A DNA stretch of 64,000 nt from an uncultured Ruminococcus sp. GTDB lineage: Bacteria > Bacillota > Clostridia > Oscillospirales > Acutalibacteraceae. Below are positions 35,370-46,500 of the stretch, one piece after another. A model generated the notes under the pieces. That model did not search any database. It had not been told where the DNA came from and saw only the letters and a program-made list of their open reading frames with translations. Numbering within the stretch: position 1 is the stretch's first letter; the number at the start of each line of letters is the position of its first letter. Position numbers and translations under genes: made by a program. The stretch covers positions 1 to 64,000 of the forward strand of contig CADACB010000011.1 in assembly GCA_902786345.1 (NCBI GenBank). The letters are read 5' to 3'.

Positions 35370-36425
35370 TTAATATGCATACAGGTTCAGATCCCACGAA
35401 GGAATGTGTGGGTGCTGACGAATGAAAAGCTTATAATCCGGCTGAATTGAGTGTATAAGAAGGGGCAGACTGAAAATGTCCTCACTTCTGTGATAGAGTG
35501 CTATATTGAGTTTTGGCTTATCACGTTTCAGCGTATTCATACCGCCAATGATTGCTCTCTCTTCTGCACCCTCAACATCCGCTTTCAGATATGTCAGCTG
35601 CCGCCTTTTATAGAGTGTATCTACTTTTGTAACCGCAAGCTTCTGCGTTCCGCTTTCAGAAATTGAAGATCCTCTGCCAAGAGAAGAGTTGAAAACAAGG
35701 TCTTCATCCTCTGACCATATTCCCATATTAAAAAGCTGTATATTATCTATACCTCCGGCATATTCACGAAGCTTTTTATAAGTTTTTTTGTCAGGTTCAA
35801 GAGCGGTTATATGGCTATATCTGCCGTTTGTATAATGTAGAAACTCCTCTATGGTATCTCCTCTGTATGCGCCAAGATCAAGATAGCTCTCGTTATCATC
35901 CAGCCTTAGTATGTCACGAAAGGCTTCTTCTTTATCTGAAAAACATCCCGTCAAATATTCAAGCTCTCCGCTGAGCTTGAAGTTTATAATGCTCTCAAAT
36001 GTACGTCTTGAAAGCTCGTCTGACAGTATATCATAAACCATCTGTATTTCAGCTATATGGCTCTCATAAAAGTTTCTGTTAAAAATATTCTCCCCATATA
36101 CGGGAACATCTGCACACAATACTGTATGTCTTTTGGAAAGTCTGATTATATTTTCTATGACCTCCTGCCGCTGAGAGCCAAAGGCTATGATAATGACAGG
36201 ATTCTGAGTTTCATTCTCAAAATCTGAAACAGACTTTACGGTAAAGCCCCGGAAGCTGCGGTTTCTTATAAAACCATCGCTTGCCATAATTCCGTATACA
36301 TCTATTTCAAGCCTTTTAAGCTCATTAAGAATTTTATCCGCACCGTTTCCCGTACCATAAAGTATTATTGACCTTCTGCATTCTTTAAGCCTTTTCCAAA
36401 TATCATTGCCTGTGTATATTACCAT
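35370..36425 (-). CDS. FkbM-family methyltransferase
   Basis: 351 residues. The N-terminal ~100 residues look like a Rossmann-type nucleotide-binding region (IILYGTGNGADKIL). The C-terminal half is an FkbM SAM-dependent methyltransferase: LDLGAYRGDTIEEFL is the SAM loop, TALEPDKKTYKKL the acidic second strand, and LKADVEGAEERAI the FkbM hallmark. Such enzymes often O-methylate sugars of glycans or polysaccharides; the acceptor here is unknown. The ATG at 36425 is chosen because AGGTGA lies seven bases upstream. The frame extends further up to 36473, but through the preceding terminator hairpin. It lies downstream of the small membrane-protein gene. Confidence 0.85.
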   Translation of the reverse strand: MVIYTGNDIWKRLKECRRSIILYGTGNGADKILNELKRLEIDVYGIMASDGFIRNRSFRGFTVKSVSDFENETQNPVIIIAFGSQRQEVIENIIRLSKRHTVLCADVPVYGENIFNRNFYESHIAEIQMVYDILSDELSRRTFESIINFKLSGELEYLTGCFSDKEEAFRDILRLDDNESYLDLGAYRGDTIEEFLHYTNGRYSHITALEPDKKTYKKLREYAGGIDNIQLFNMGIWSEDEDLVFNSSLGRGSSISESGTQKLAVTKVDTLYKRRQLTYLKADVEGAEERAIIGGMNTLKRDKPKLNIALYHRSEDIFSLPLLIHSIQPDYKLFIRQHPHIPSWDLNLYAY

Positions 36426-36451
36426 ACAAACATCACCTGCCTGAAAATAAA

Positions 36452-36491
36452 AATAACTGCAGCCATACCCCATAGTACAGCCGCAGTTATT
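36452..36491 (-). terminator. Rho-independent terminator
   Basis: AATAACTGC / GCAGTTATT stem with A-rich DNA to its left, giving a T run on the minus strand. It lies 24 bp after the membrane-protein stop codon and would end the glnS-side transcript before the methyltransferase. Confidence 0.75.
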
Positions 36492-36514
36492 TTATTGCCT
36501 TTAAGTTAAAATAC

Positions 36515-36934
36515 TTATTGCCTGCCTTTTAAAAGCTTCTTGATGTTGAATACTGCTCCGGCAAAGGACAGCGCAAGAATCGGTCCGCAAAGTGCTCTCC
36601 ACCATATATCAAAATCCGATCCGTTGTGAAGGAATAAATAATGAATAACTATCGGCAGTAAAAACTGACATTGACCAACACACGCTCCATAAATTGCTGC
36701 GTCTGCTGCACATATTGAAAACAGACCAATCATAATTCCAAAGGCTATATATATTACCGGAATTATAATCTGTACAGGCAGCGGAAACTCAACAGAGCTT
36801 CTCAGAAGAGTTTTATCAGAAATGCTGCTTACTCCGAGAAGGTCCAGTATCACACATACGATACCGCCTATTATAAAAAATATAAGACACATCTGAGGCT
36901 TTGTACGTATTTCGCTTAAATCAAATCTGTCCAT
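36515..36934 (-). CDS. Integral membrane protein of unknown function
   Basis: 139 residues with four hydrophobic segments at about 15-35, 53-75, 79-100 and 110-130, and a short basic C-terminus (KKLLKGRQ). No motif is recognised. GGGGT lies ten bases before the ATG. The gene follows glnS in the same direction after 27 bp and is probably read from the same transcript. That linkage does not by itself point to a function in translation. Confidence 0.68.
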   Translation of the reverse strand: MDRFDLSEIRTKPQMCLIFFIIGGIVCVILDLLGVSSISDKTLLRSSVEFPLPVQIIIPVIYIAFGIMIGLFSICAADAAIYGACVGQCQFLLPIVIHYLFLHNGSDFDIWWRALCGPILALSFAGAVFNIKKLLKGRQ

Positions 36935-36961
36935 AATAAAACACCCCTTTTAAGAGCTGCA

Positions 36962-38644
36962 TTATTTTCTTTTATAGCCATCCTTTAATGATACACTTCT
37001 GTTAAAAATAAGCCTATCGGGAGTGCTGTCATTGTCAGTACAGAAATATCCCGATCTCATAAATTGATAACGTGTGCTGCTGTCAGCCTTTTCAACCGCT
37101 CTTTCAGCCTTGCAGCCCTTAAGAACAACCAGACTTTCCGGATTGATATAGTCAAGAAAATTTTTGTCACCAGTATCAGGCTCCGGATCGGTAAAAAGAT
37201 TATCATAAAGGCGAACCTCGGCTTCAACATAATTTTTTGCATCCACCCAGTGTATAGTACCTCTTACCTTTCTGCCGTCGGGAGTATCTCCGCCGCGTGT
37301 TTCAGGGTCATATTCAGCATAAACCTCAACAACGTTTCCGCTTTCATCCTTTTTGCAGCCTGTACACTTCACTATATAAGCTGATTTAAGTCTTACCTCA
37401 TTTCCGGGATAAAGACGGTTATAGCCTTTTATCTTTTGCTCGATGAAGTCCTCTGCTTCAATATAGCACTCACGTCCGAAGGTTACTGTACGCTTGCCGT
37501 CTTCAGGGCGGTTAGGATTGTTTTCAATTTCAAACTCCTCTGTTTTGTCCTCAGGATAGTTAGTTATTATAAGCTTTATCGGACGCAGAACCACCATAAC
37601 ACGCTGTGCTGTTTCATTAAGATCCTCACGCAGACAATGCTCCAAAAAGCTGTATTCAACAACACTGTTTGTCTTTGCAACACCGATCCTGTCACAGAAA
37701 TTGCGTATAGAAGCAGGTGTATAGCCTCTTCTTCTGAGTCCGCACAAGGTAGGCATTCTGGGATCATCCCAGCCGTTTACATATTTATCTTCAACAAGCT
37801 GACGGAGCTTTCTCTTGCTCATAACCGTATTGTTTATACCAAGTCTTGCAAACTCTATCTGACGGGGAACACACGGTACGGAGGTATTATTTATCACCCA
37901 GTCATAAAGCGGTCTGTGGTCCTCAAATTCAAGTGTGCATAAAGAATGTGTAATACCCTCTATAGCGTCCTCAATGGGATGAGCAAAGTCATACATCGGA
38001 TATATACACCACTTGTCGCCTGTGCGGTGATGATGGATACGGTTGATTCTGTATATAACCGGATCACGCATATTGAAGTTGCCGCTTGCAAGATCAATTT
38101 TTGCACGAAGCGTCATACTTCCGTCTTCAAATTCACCGTTTTTCATACGTTCAAACAGATCAAGACTTTCCTCAACGGGTCTGTCACGATAAGGGCTTAC
38201 AGCAGGTTTTGAAAGATCTCCTCTGTTTTCTCTCATCTGTTCGGGCGTAAGCTGGCAAACATAAGCAAGGCCCTTTTTTATAAGCTCAACTGCATAGCCA
38301 TACATATCGTCAAAATATTCCGACGCAAAATAGAACCGGTCGTCCCAGCTGAAGCCAAGCCATTCTATGTCTTCTTTGATAGCGTCAACATACTCTACGT
38401 CCTCTTTTGTAGGGTTAGTGTCGTCCATTCTGAGGTTGCACTTGCCGCCGAAGCGTTCAGCCATACCAAAGTCAACGCATATAGCCTTTGCATGGCCGAT
38501 ATGCAGATAACCGTTAGGCTCAGGCGGAAAACGTGTGTGTACCTCCTTGCCCTCATATCTGCCTCCCTCGGCTATATCCTCTGTTATAAAATCATATATA
38601 AAATTTCCTGCGGCATTTTCAGCCGTCTTTATTTCTTCTGCCAT
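36962..38644 (-). CDS. glnS: Glutaminyl-tRNA synthetase
   Basis: 560 residues, the length of bacterial GlnRS. It charges tRNA-Gln with glutamine in the cytoplasm. The class I signature HIGH is present as GYLHIGHAK (~residue 46) after [13 protein letters not shown] appears as VMSKRKL. The GlnRS-specific [20 protein letters not shown] and the C-terminal anticodon-binding beta-barrels (ending [12 protein letters not shown]) are complete. A GAGAGAAG-type site precedes the ATG. It sits directly downstream of gltX in the same orientation. GlnRS is found in only part of the Firmicutes, where the GatCAB route is usual. Confidence 0.95.
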   Translation of the reverse strand: MAEEIKTAENAAGNFIYDFITEDIAEGGRYEGKEVHTRFPPEPNGYLHIGHAKAICVDFGMAERFGGKCNLRMDDTNPTKEDVEYVDAIKEDIEWLGFSWDDRFYFASEYFDDMYGYAVELIKKGLAYVCQLTPEQMRENRGDLSKPAVSPYRDRPVEESLDLFERMKNGEFEDGSMTLRAKIDLASGNFNMRDPVIYRINRIHHHRTGDKWCIYPMYDFAHPIEDAIEGITHSLCTLEFEDHRPLYDWVINNTSVPCVPRQIEFARLGINNTVMSKRKLRQLVEDKYVNGWDDPRMPTLCGLRRRGYTPASIRNFCDRIGVAKTNSVVEYSFLEHCLREDLNETAQRVMVVLRPIKLIITNYPEDKTEEFEIENNPNRPEDGKRTVTFGRECYIEAEDFIEQKIKGYNRLYPGNEVRLKSAYIVKCTGCKKDESGNVVEVYAEYDPETRGGDTPDGRKVRGTIHWVDAKNYVEAEVRLYDNLFTDPEPDTGDKNFLDYINPESLVVLKGCKAERAVEKADSSTRYQFMRSGYFCTDNDSTPDRLIFNRSVSLKDGYKRK

Positions 38645-38739
38645 CTATGCTTCTCTCCTTAAACTGTACTCTTATTTTCAAAATATGAACATTTCACGTT
38701 CTGATAAACAAATGCGGTTCTATATAGCATAAACACAGC

Positions 38740-40197
38740 TTATCCCAGCTTTTCAAGTCCTTTATGCAGCCTTGCAAGAGATTCTTCTCTGCCGAGAATA
38801 TCCAGAATTTCAACCGCACCGCCCGGTGTTACTGTCATACCTGACGCAGCAATTCTTACAGGCCACATAGCAGTACCGTTCTTTACTCCAAGTTTTACGG
38901 CAAGCTCAATAAGACAATCGTGTATGCTGTCGTGATTCCACTCTGTAAGTGCTTCAAGTGCTTCTGTTCCTGCCTTAAGCAGCGATGGGGCATTTTCAAG
39001 ATTTGTCTTGCTCTTTTTATTTACAAACAGCTCTTTATCGTAATCAGGCTGCTGTGCAAAAAAAGCGATCTTTTCCGGTATATCGGTAAGCTTTGTTGTT
39101 CTTTGCTGAAGAATTGAAGCAAGCTTCACCCTGTCAAGGTTTTTATCACCAAGAGCCTTACTGAAATAAGGATCGGCAGCTTGTGCAAATTGTTCAACAG
39201 TCATAGCCTTGATATATTCTCCGTTGAACCATTCAAGCTTATCATAATCAAACACTGCCGGTGACTTGCTTATACCGTCTATGGAAAAATTTTCAACAAG
39301 TTCGCTGAGTGTAAACATCTCTCTGTTATCCTTTGGCGCCCATCCCAGAAGTGCTATATAGTTTATGATTGCCTCCGGCAAAAAGCCTGCATTTACAAGA
39401 TCTTCAAAGCTTGTTGCACCGTGACGCTTGGAAAGCTTTGATATTGAGCCGTCATCGTTCTTTCCCATTATGAGCGGAAGGTGTACATATGTGGGAATTT
39501 TCCAGCCAAATGATTCATAAAGAAGATTATATTTAGGAGTGGAAGAAAGATATTCACTTCCTCTTACAACGTGTGTTATATTCATTGTATGGTCGTCTAT
39601 AACGTTAGCAAAATTATAGGTTGGGAAGCCGTCAGCTTTAATAAGTATCTGATCCTGCAATTCGCTGTTTTCAACGGTTATTGTACCATATACAGCGTCT
39701 TCAAAGGTCGTTGAGCCTTCAAGCGGCATTTTCTGACGTATTACAAACGGAACATTATCCGCAAGCTTTTGTTCAATTTCTTCCTGAGAAAGATTACGGC
39801 AGTGTCTGTCATAGCCTGCTCCCGGATCATCAGCGTTTGCCCTGAGACCGTCAAGTCTTTCTTTTGTACAGAAGCAGCGGTATGCCTTACCGTTTTCGAT
39901 AAGCTGTTCTGCATATGGCAGATACATATTCTTTCTTTCACTCTGTACATAAGGACCATATTCTCCGCCTACATCAGGACCTTCGTCGTGCTTAAGACCT
40001 GCCAGCTTCATTGTATTATAGATAATATCAACTGCGCCCTCAACCTTACGTTCCTGATCGGTATCTTCAATTCTGAGTACAAAATCTCCGCCAAGAGATT
40101 TTGCTATAAGATACTCATAAAGTGCAGTTCTTAAATTTCCCACGTGCATAAAGCCCGTAGGACTTGGTGCAAATCTTGTTCTTACCTTACTTGACAT
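38740..40197 (-). CDS. gltX: Glutamyl-tRNA synthetase
   Basis: 485 residues, normal length. It attaches glutamate to tRNA-Glu. RFAPSPTGFMHVGNLRTALYEYL carries the HIGH-type signature (HVGN), LRIEDTDQER is the GluRS block, and KLSKRHGA is the KMSKS loop. The helical anticodon-binding domain ends in GREESLARLHKGLEKL. The 95-bp gap to glnS holds no obvious terminator, so the two synthetase genes may form one unit. It is divergent from leuB. Confidence 0.95.
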   Translation of the reverse strand: MSSKVRTRFAPSPTGFMHVGNLRTALYEYLIAKSLGGDFVLRIEDTDQERKVEGAVDIIYNTMKLAGLKHDEGPDVGGEYGPYVQSERKNMYLPYAEQLIENGKAYRCFCTKERLDGLRANADDPGAGYDRHCRNLSQEEIEQKLADNVPFVIRQKMPLEGSTTFEDAVYGTITVENSELQDQILIKADGFPTYNFANVIDDHTMNITHVVRGSEYLSSTPKYNLLYESFGWKIPTYVHLPLIMGKNDDGSISKLSKRHGATSFEDLVNAGFLPEAIINYIALLGWAPKDNREMFTLSELVENFSIDGISKSPAVFDYDKLEWFNGEYIKAMTVEQFAQAADPYFSKALGDKNLDRVKLASILQQRTTKLTDIPEKIAFFAQQPDYDKELFVNKKSKTNLENAPSLLKAGTEALEALTEWNHDSIHDCLIELAVKLGVKNGTAMWPVRIAASGMTVTPGGAVEILDILGREESLARLHKGLEKLG

Positions 40198-40309
40198 TTT
40201 TCATTCCACCCTTATTATTTCTGTTAATCTGATAAAACACAGATATTCAAACTATCTTTTTATTATATCAAATTTTCCGAGATATTCAACTGCTGAATTA
40301 AAAAAAATT

Positions 40310-40358
40310 AAGCGTTCGCTGCGGCAAGCTGCCGCACCCGTGTTCGTGACCGCGTATC
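40310..40358. repeat. Dispersed GC-rich palindromic element (single degenerate unit)
   Basis: A short GC-rich patch in AT-rich DNA, with the hairpin GCGGCAAGCTGCCGC and the shared CCGCACCCGTGTTCG. The latter also occurs at ~24296 at the edge of the 82-bp array. It lies between gltX and the leuB promoter. Confidence 0.6.
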
Positions 40359-40362
40359 CGGG

Positions 40363-40391
40363 TTGACTTGTGGGAAAAGTTGGAGTATAAT
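40363..40391 (+). promoter_or_regulatory. Sigma-A type promoter of leuB
   Basis: TTGACT (40363-40368), 17-bp spacer, TATAAT (40386-40391), 45 bp before the ATG. Confidence 0.85.
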
Positions 40392-40435
40392 GTAACTTGG
40401 ATAAAAAGCGTAAAGCTAAATGAGGAGATGTGTAA

Positions 40436-41506
40436 ATGAAAAATTATAATATTACATTGCTTAAGGGTGACGGAATAGGTCCTGAGATCGTTAATGAGGC
40501 TGTAAAGGTTCTTGATAAAACGGCTGAAAAATTTGGCTTTCAGGTCACATATACAGATGCACTGCTCGGCGGTTGTGCAATAGATGCAACAGGAGTTCCG
40601 CTGCCGCAGGAAACTATAGATAAGTGTAAGGCGTCAGATTCCGTTCTTCTTGGAGCGGTGGGCGGTCCAAAATGGGATACTCAGCCCGGTAATAACCGCC
40701 CTGAAGCAGGTTTGCTTGGCATAAGAGGCGCACTCGGACTTTTTGCTAATCTTCGTCCGGCTGTGATATTTGAACCGCTTAAGGATGCTTCCCCCCTGAG
40801 AGGCGATATAATAGGCGAGGCTATGGATATTATGATCGTAAGAGAGCTTACCGGCGGTATATACTTCGGAAAAAGAGGTAAATTTGAAGAAGACGGTGTT
40901 CCGGCTGCATATGATACCGAAAAATATAATGTAAATGAGATCGAAAGAATCGGCAGGGTTGCTTTCGATATGGCAATGAAGCGCAATAAAAAGCTTACAA
41001 GCGTTGATAAGGCAAATGTGCTTGATTCTTCAAGACTCTGGAGAGAAACAATGATAAGACTTTCAAAGGAATATCCTGAGGTTGAGCTTAATCATCTTTA
41101 TGTGGATAACTGTGCAATGCAGCTTGTGAGAAATCCTAAACAGTTTGATGTTATCGTTACATCAAATATCTTCGGTGATATACTTTCTGATGAAGCATCA
41201 ATGATAAGCGGATCTATCGGTATGCTTGCGTCTGCAAGTCTTAACAGCACAAAGCTCGGAATGTATGAGCCTATTCACGGTTCAGCTCCCGATATTGCAG
41301 GAAAGGGTATAGCAAATCCGCTTGCAACTATCCTTTCGGTTTCAATGATGCTCAGATATTCTCTTGATGAGCCGGCTGCTGCCGATGCAATAGAATCAGC
41401 TGTTGCTGAGGTTCTGAAAACAACAAGAACTCCTGATATTTATACAGAGGGTACAAAAAAAGTATCTACCTCAGAGATGGGCGACGCTGTTTGTGCATTG
41501 ATCTGA
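40436..41506 (+). CDS. leuB: 3-isopropylmalate dehydrogenase
   Basis: 356 residues, standard length. It oxidises and decarboxylates 3-isopropylmalate to 2-ketoisocaproate in leucine synthesis, with NAD. Visible are [24 protein letters not shown], the [10 protein letters not shown] block, the catalytic region [15 protein letters not shown], metal-binding [12 protein letters not shown], and [25 protein letters not shown] precedes the ATG. No other leu genes lie in the window, so leuB is either alone or the end of a scattered pathway. Confidence 0.95.
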   Translation: MKNYNITLLKGDGIGPEIVNEAVKVLDKTAEKFGFQVTYTDALLGGCAIDATGVPLPQETIDKCKASDSVLLGAVGGPKWDTQPGNNRPEAGLLGIRGALGLFANLRPAVIFEPLKDASPLRGDIIGEAMDIMIVRELTGGIYFGKRGKFEEDGVPAAYDTEKYNVNEIERIGRVAFDMAMKRNKKLTSVDKANVLDSSRLWRETMIRLSKEYPEVELNHLYVDNCAMQLVRNPKQFDVIVTSNIFGDILSDEASMISGSIGMLASASLNSTKLGMYEPIHGSAPDIAGKGIANPLATILSVSMMLRYSLDEPAAADAIESAVAEVLKTTRTPDIYTEGTKKVSTSEMGDAVCALI

Positions 41507-41659
41507 CATCTGCATTTCAAGCCGTATTCTGTAGCTGAATAATGCAGAATAATTGGATTATATGCATACCTGCCAATCAGGGCGGGTAACACGAAAATTG
41601 ATTTTCGTGTGCAGAAAAGATGATCCATTGACTAATCTTATTAAAAGGTGTGAAAGGAT

Positions 41660-42058
41660 ATGAACATAGATACTGAAAGACTGATGCTGGCATTGACGCT
41701 GCTTCTGGCAGGCTTCATTATAGTCTTTGTTGTGCTGATACTTCTGATCTTGATCATAACAATATATGGTAAGATCATACAGACCGCACAGGGAGCTTCA
41801 CAAAAGCGTAAGCAGCAAAAGAAAAAGGTGGTTGTAGAAGCAAAAAAAGAAGAAAAGACTGCCGGACCTGCCGTGTTCGGGAATGCAGGTTCACAGAACG
41901 ATGAAATACCCGGTGAAATTATAGCAGTCATTGCAGCAGCGGTTGACGCTGTATATGGAAAAAGTGCACACGGAAGAATACGCTCGGTAAAACGGTCGCG
42001 CTCGTCACGTTCGGAATGGGGCAGAGCTGGTATCGCTGAAAACACAAGATCGTTCTGA
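41660..42058 (+). CDS. oadG: OadG-like gamma subunit of a Na+-translocating decarboxylase
   Basis: 132 residues. One N-terminal membrane helix (about 9-38, very hydrophobic) is followed by a Lys/Gln-rich cytoplasmic stretch (SQKRKQQKKK). The distal part (EIIAVIAAAVDAVYG) is typical of the extended OadG/PF04277 subunits. The final ~25 residues are Arg/Ser-rich. The gamma subunit anchors and assembles the decarboxylase complex. It is 35 bp upstream of the beta subunit and in the same operon. GTGTGAAAGG lies before the ATG. A perfect hairpin ACACGAAAA/TTTTCGTGT (41588-41609) lies upstream, without a T run. Confidence 0.8.
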   Translation: MNIDTERLMLALTLLLAGFIIVFVVLILLILIITIYGKIIQTAQGASQKRKQQKKKVVVEAKKEEKTAGPAVFGNAGSQNDEIPGEIIAVIAAAVDAVYGKSAHGRIRSVKRSRSSRSEWGRAGIAENTRSF

Positions 42059-42093
42059 ATTTAATTACACTCTGACAGAAAGGAAGAAAATTG

Positions 42094-43335
42094 ATGGATA
42101 TTTTCTCTCAGCTCGGCAATATAATTGTTGAACTGTATAAATCATCGGGACTGGCAACCTTGGGGTGGCAGAACTACGTTATGATCGTTATTTCGTTTAT
42201 CCTGATGTTTCTTGCAATCAAAAAGCAGTATGAACCGCTGCTTTTGCTGCCGATTGCCTTTGGTATGATGCTGGTAAATATTTTCCCTGCAATTATGGGA
42301 AATCCCGTTACTCAGTTTATGACAGAGGAACAGCTTGTTGCAGGAGGACTTGATCCGAACTCATACATAAAAACAACTATGGCGGACGGCTCTGTGGTCT
42401 ATAATGTTACACAAAACGGCGGTCTGTTCTATTATCTTTACCAGGGAGTGCATCTCGGAATTTTTCCGCCGCTCATCTTTCTTGGAATTGGTGCAATGAC
42501 AGACTTTGGTCCGCTTATTGCTAATCCTAAAAGCTTTATTCTTGGAGCTGCTGCTCAGATAGGCATATTCATAACATTTATTGGTGCTATACTTCTGGGT
42601 TTCAAAACGAATGAAGCAGGTTCTATTGCTATAATCGGCGGAGCAGACGGTCCTACAGCTATTTTCGTTACATCAAAGCTTTCGCCCGAATTGCTTGGTC
42701 CGATAGCAGTTGCGGCTTATTCCTATATGGCACTTGTTCCTATCATCCAGCCGCCTATTATGAAGCTTCTCACAACAAAGAAGGAGCGCTCTATTGTAAT
42801 GGGACAGCTTCGTCCTGTTTCAAAGCTTGAAAAGATCATTTTCCCGATAGTTGTTGTTGTGCTTGTAGCAATACTTCTTCCGGATGCGGCACCACTTGTT
42901 GGTATGCTTATGCTCGGAAATCTTTTCAAGGAAAGCGGCGTTGTTGACAGAATCGCAAAAACCGCACAAAATGAACTGATGAATATAGTAACAATCTTCC
43001 TTGGTGTTACAGTAGGCGCAACGGCAAGCGGAACATTGTTCCTTACCCCAAAAACACTTGGCATCATAGCTCTCGGACTTATTGCGTTTTGTCTTGGTAC
43101 GGCCTGCGGTGTGCTTTTCGGAAAGATAATGTGCTGGGCAACAAAGGGAAAGGTAAATCCGCTTATCGGTTCGGCAGGCGTATCTGCTGTTCCTATGGCT
43201 GCGCGTATTTCTCAGAAGGTCGGACAGGAGGAAAATCCTGCAAACTTCCTGCTTATGCACGCTATGGGTCCTAACGTGGCAGGAGTTATAGGTTCGGCAG
43301 TTGCAGCAGGCGTGCTTATAAGCGTACTTAAGTAA
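42094..43335 (+). CDS. oadB: Na+-translocating decarboxylase beta subunit
   Basis: 413 residues, about ten membrane helices. It is the membrane channel subunit that couples decarboxylation of a biotin-bound carboxyl group to Na+ export. Family hallmarks are GIGAMTDFGPLIANP, IIGGADGPTAIF (the conserved Asp for Na+), and NLFKESGVVDRI. At the C-terminus GSAGVSAVPMAARISQ leads to HAMGPNVAGVIGSAVAAG. AGGAAG precedes the ATG at 42094; the adjacent in-frame TTG is less likely. No carboxyltransferase alpha subunit or biotin carrier gene lies next to it. Confidence 0.93.
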   Translation: MDIFSQLGNIIVELYKSSGLATLGWQNYVMIVISFILMFLAIKKQYEPLLLLPIAFGMMLVNIFPAIMGNPVTQFMTEEQLVAGGLDPNSYIKTTMADGSVVYNVTQNGGLFYYLYQGVHLGIFPPLIFLGIGAMTDFGPLIANPKSFILGAAAQIGIFITFIGAILLGFKTNEAGSIAIIGGADGPTAIFVTSKLSPELLGPIAVAAYSYMALVPIIQPPIMKLLTTKKERSIVMGQLRPVSKLEKIIFPIVVVVLVAILLPDAAPLVGMLMLGNLFKESGVVDRIAKTAQNELMNIVTIFLGVTVGATASGTLFLTPKTLGIIALGLIAFCLGTACGVLFGKIMCWATKGKVNPLIGSAGVSAVPMAARISQKVGQEENPANFLLMHAMGPNVAGVIGSAVAAGVLISVLK

Positions 43336-43362
43336 CGGTAACTTTAATAAAAAAATCAATGG

Positions 43363-43403
43363 CTGACAAACGATATTCAATGCTTCGTTTGTCAGTTTTT
43401 TTT
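43363..43403 (+). terminator. Rho-independent terminator
   Basis: An 11-bp perfect stem CTGACAAACGA / TCGTTTGTCAG with an 11-base loop and eight T, 27 bp after the beta subunit. Confidence 0.93.
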
Positions 43404-43513
43404 GATAATTCGGGTTACTTTTTTAAAAGATAAGCCTTTATATATCATACCCTTTATTAAGTGGGTTGAAATTCTTTGATATACGTCAAAACTAACAAAG
43501 TTTATAGCAATTG

Positions 43514-43542
43514 TTGATTTTTAAATGATAAAATGTTATTAT
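43514..43542 (+). promoter_or_regulatory. Sigma-A type promoter
   Basis: TTGATT (43514-43519), 17-bp spacer, TATTAT (43537-43542), 40 bp before the transglutaminase repeat-protein gene. Confidence 0.65.
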
Positions 43543-43581
43543 AATTACAGTGGGATAGAATCGAATTAAGGAGGTAGTATT

Positions 43582-46500
43582 ATGAATAAAAATATGATAA
43601 AAAGAATATTTGCCTCAGTGATGTCGGCACTTATTGTTGTCAGCGGTACGGCTGCGGCAAATACATATTATGCACCTGCTGTAAGAGCAGAAGCTGGAAC
43701 TCAGGCTGAAACGGAATACACTTTGGTAGCAAATGAATCGGAAATTGACAGACAGACGATACTCAAGGGCGAGAGTGTGACTGTTTATTGCGGTGCAAGC
43801 GGCGGTACAGGGGAATATCAGTATTCTGTTTACTATAAGAGGGTTTCACAGACCTCTTGGACCTGTGCACAGAAGTTCAGCGATAATGCAGTTGTTTCCA
43901 TCAAACCGACCGGAGTGGAATTTTATGATGTTAAAATCACTGCAAAGGATTCTGAAGGAATAACCGACACTAAATGTCTCTATTTCAGTGTTTTGGCACC
44001 GCTTAAGAATACTTCGTCTATAAGCAGCACCACAATAACCAAGGGTGACGATGTTATACTCCGAGGTTCAGCAAGCGGCGGCGGCGAAGGTTACAACTAT
44101 GCCTATTATTATAAGCAGGCGTCCAAAAGCAGCTGGACCTGTGCAAAAGGCTATAGTGAGGATGAAAGCATTGCGATATATCCTGCCGCGGCGGTGGATT
44201 ATGACGTTCGCATTAAAGTAAAAGATTCATACGGAAATGTGGCTAACAAGGATTTTAAAGTTAAGGTCAATGCTCCCATTGTCAACAAATCTACGGCAGA
44301 CAAGACTGTAGTGATTAAGGGAGGCAGCGTAACTCTGACGGGAGCAGCAAGCGGCGGCAGCGGAACATATACCTATGCTTATTATTATAAAAGAGAAACT
44401 CAGACCTCGTGGACTGCTGCAAAGAGATACAGCACAGACACAACAGCGGTGATAACTCCTACGGCTGCGGTGGTTTATGATCTTCGTGTAAGTGTCAAAG
44501 ATTCATTCGGAAATGTCAGTGAAAAGGAATTCAAGCTTAATGTTGTGACTGCCCTGAAGAATAAGTCTTATGCCGACAGTGCATCTATCGAAAAAGGGCA
44601 GACTTTAACAGTAATTGGTAATGCAAGCGGCGGCAGCGGCGATTATACCTATGCATATTATTACAGGCAGAATAAACAGACAAAATGGACCTGTGCAAAA
44701 GGGTTCAGCAATACCACTTATGTGTCGATAAAGCCTGCTGCGGCAGTTGACTATACTATTCGTGTGAAGGTAAAGGATTCTTTGGGAATTGTTGCAGTCA
44801 AGGATATTGCACTTAAGGTTACAGCTCCGCTTAAAAATAATTCTAAAATAGAGAAAACATCAATAACCAAGGGACAGAGTGTAACACTTACCGGTGCAGC
44901 AAGCGGCGGCAGCGGTGAGTATAAATATGGTTACTACTACAAAAGGCACACAAATACCTCGTGGACGGTTGCAAAGGACTACAGTACCGATACAACGGCT
45001 CTTATAACCCCTACAGCGGCAGTTGATTATGATCTCTGTGTTCGCGTAAAGGACTCCTCCGGAACATTAGTTGAAAAAATTTTTGAGCTTAAGGTTACAA
45101 CTCCGCTTAAAAATACTTCATCCATTGACAAAACCGGTATCATCAAGGGTGAAACTATCACAGCCAAAGGCTCGGCAAGCGGCGGCAGCGGAACATATAT
45201 CTATGCTTATTATTACAAACAGAAAAAACAGACAAAATGGACATGTGCAAAAAGCTATAGTGAAGATACATCGGCAGTCATAAAGCCTGCTGCGGCAGTT
45301 GATTATGATGTCAGGATCAATGTAAAGGATTCTGATGGAAATGTTGAAGAAAAGTATTTTACATTTAGCGTCACAACTCCGCTCAAGAATAACTCCACAG
45401 CTGAAAAGTCCGTTATATATAAGGGTGAAAGTGTTACCCTGACAGGAGCGGCAAGCGGCGGCAGCGGTGATTATACTTATGCATATTTCTATAAGCAGTC
45501 TTCACAAAACAGCTGGACTCGTGTAAAGGACTACAGCACCGATACAACAGCAGCAGTAACTCCTTTATCGGCAGTTGACTATGATATGAGTGTTCGTGTG
45601 AAGGATTCAAATGGCAATATTGTTGAAAAGACCTTCACACTCGAGGTTCTTCCGGTTCTTAAAAATACATCAAAAATAAGCAAAACAGCCATTTTTAAAG
45701 GCGAAGCTGTATCAGTAAGCGCATCGGCTTCAGGCGGTACAGGTGAATATACCTATGCTTACTACTATAAGAGAACAACTCAGAACAGCTGGACTCTTGC
45801 AAAAGATTACAGTGCCGATACAACAGCCGATATTAAACCCGCAGCTGCAGTTGATTATGATGTGCGTGTGAACATTAAGGATTCCTATGGAAATATCGTT
45901 ACAAAGGAATTTGTTATAAACGTTACAACTGAGCTTAAAAATAATTCATCGGCTGACAAAACTATTATAACAAAGGGTGAAAGTGTGATTCTGACGGGAG
46001 CGGCAAGCGGCGGCAGCGGCGATTACACTTATGCATACTTCTATAAGCAGTCTTCACAGAACAGCTGGACACGCGTAAAGGACTACAGCACAGATACAAC
46101 GGCTGAAATAACTCCTTTGTCAGCTGTGGATTATGACCTTAGTGTACGCGTCAAGGATTCCGTCGGCAACGTCAAGGAAAAAACAATGACTCTTACTGTT
46201 CTGCCGACGCTCTTCAACAACTCACAGATCGACACAAACGAAATTCTGCCCGGCAAGAGTGTAACTCTTACAGCATCGGCTTCGGGCGGCAGCGGAATAT
46301 ATACCTATGCTTATTATTATATGAAGGCTGAAGCGACTGACTGGACTCTTGCAAAGGATTACAGTACAAAGGATACTGCGGTTATAGTGCTTGACTCATC
46401 AGGCAGCTATAATATTCGTGTCAGCGTAAAGGATTCCAATGGCAGTGTTGTAAGCAAAGACTTTTTTGTTCAGGTTCTGCCGGAGCTTGAGAATACATCA

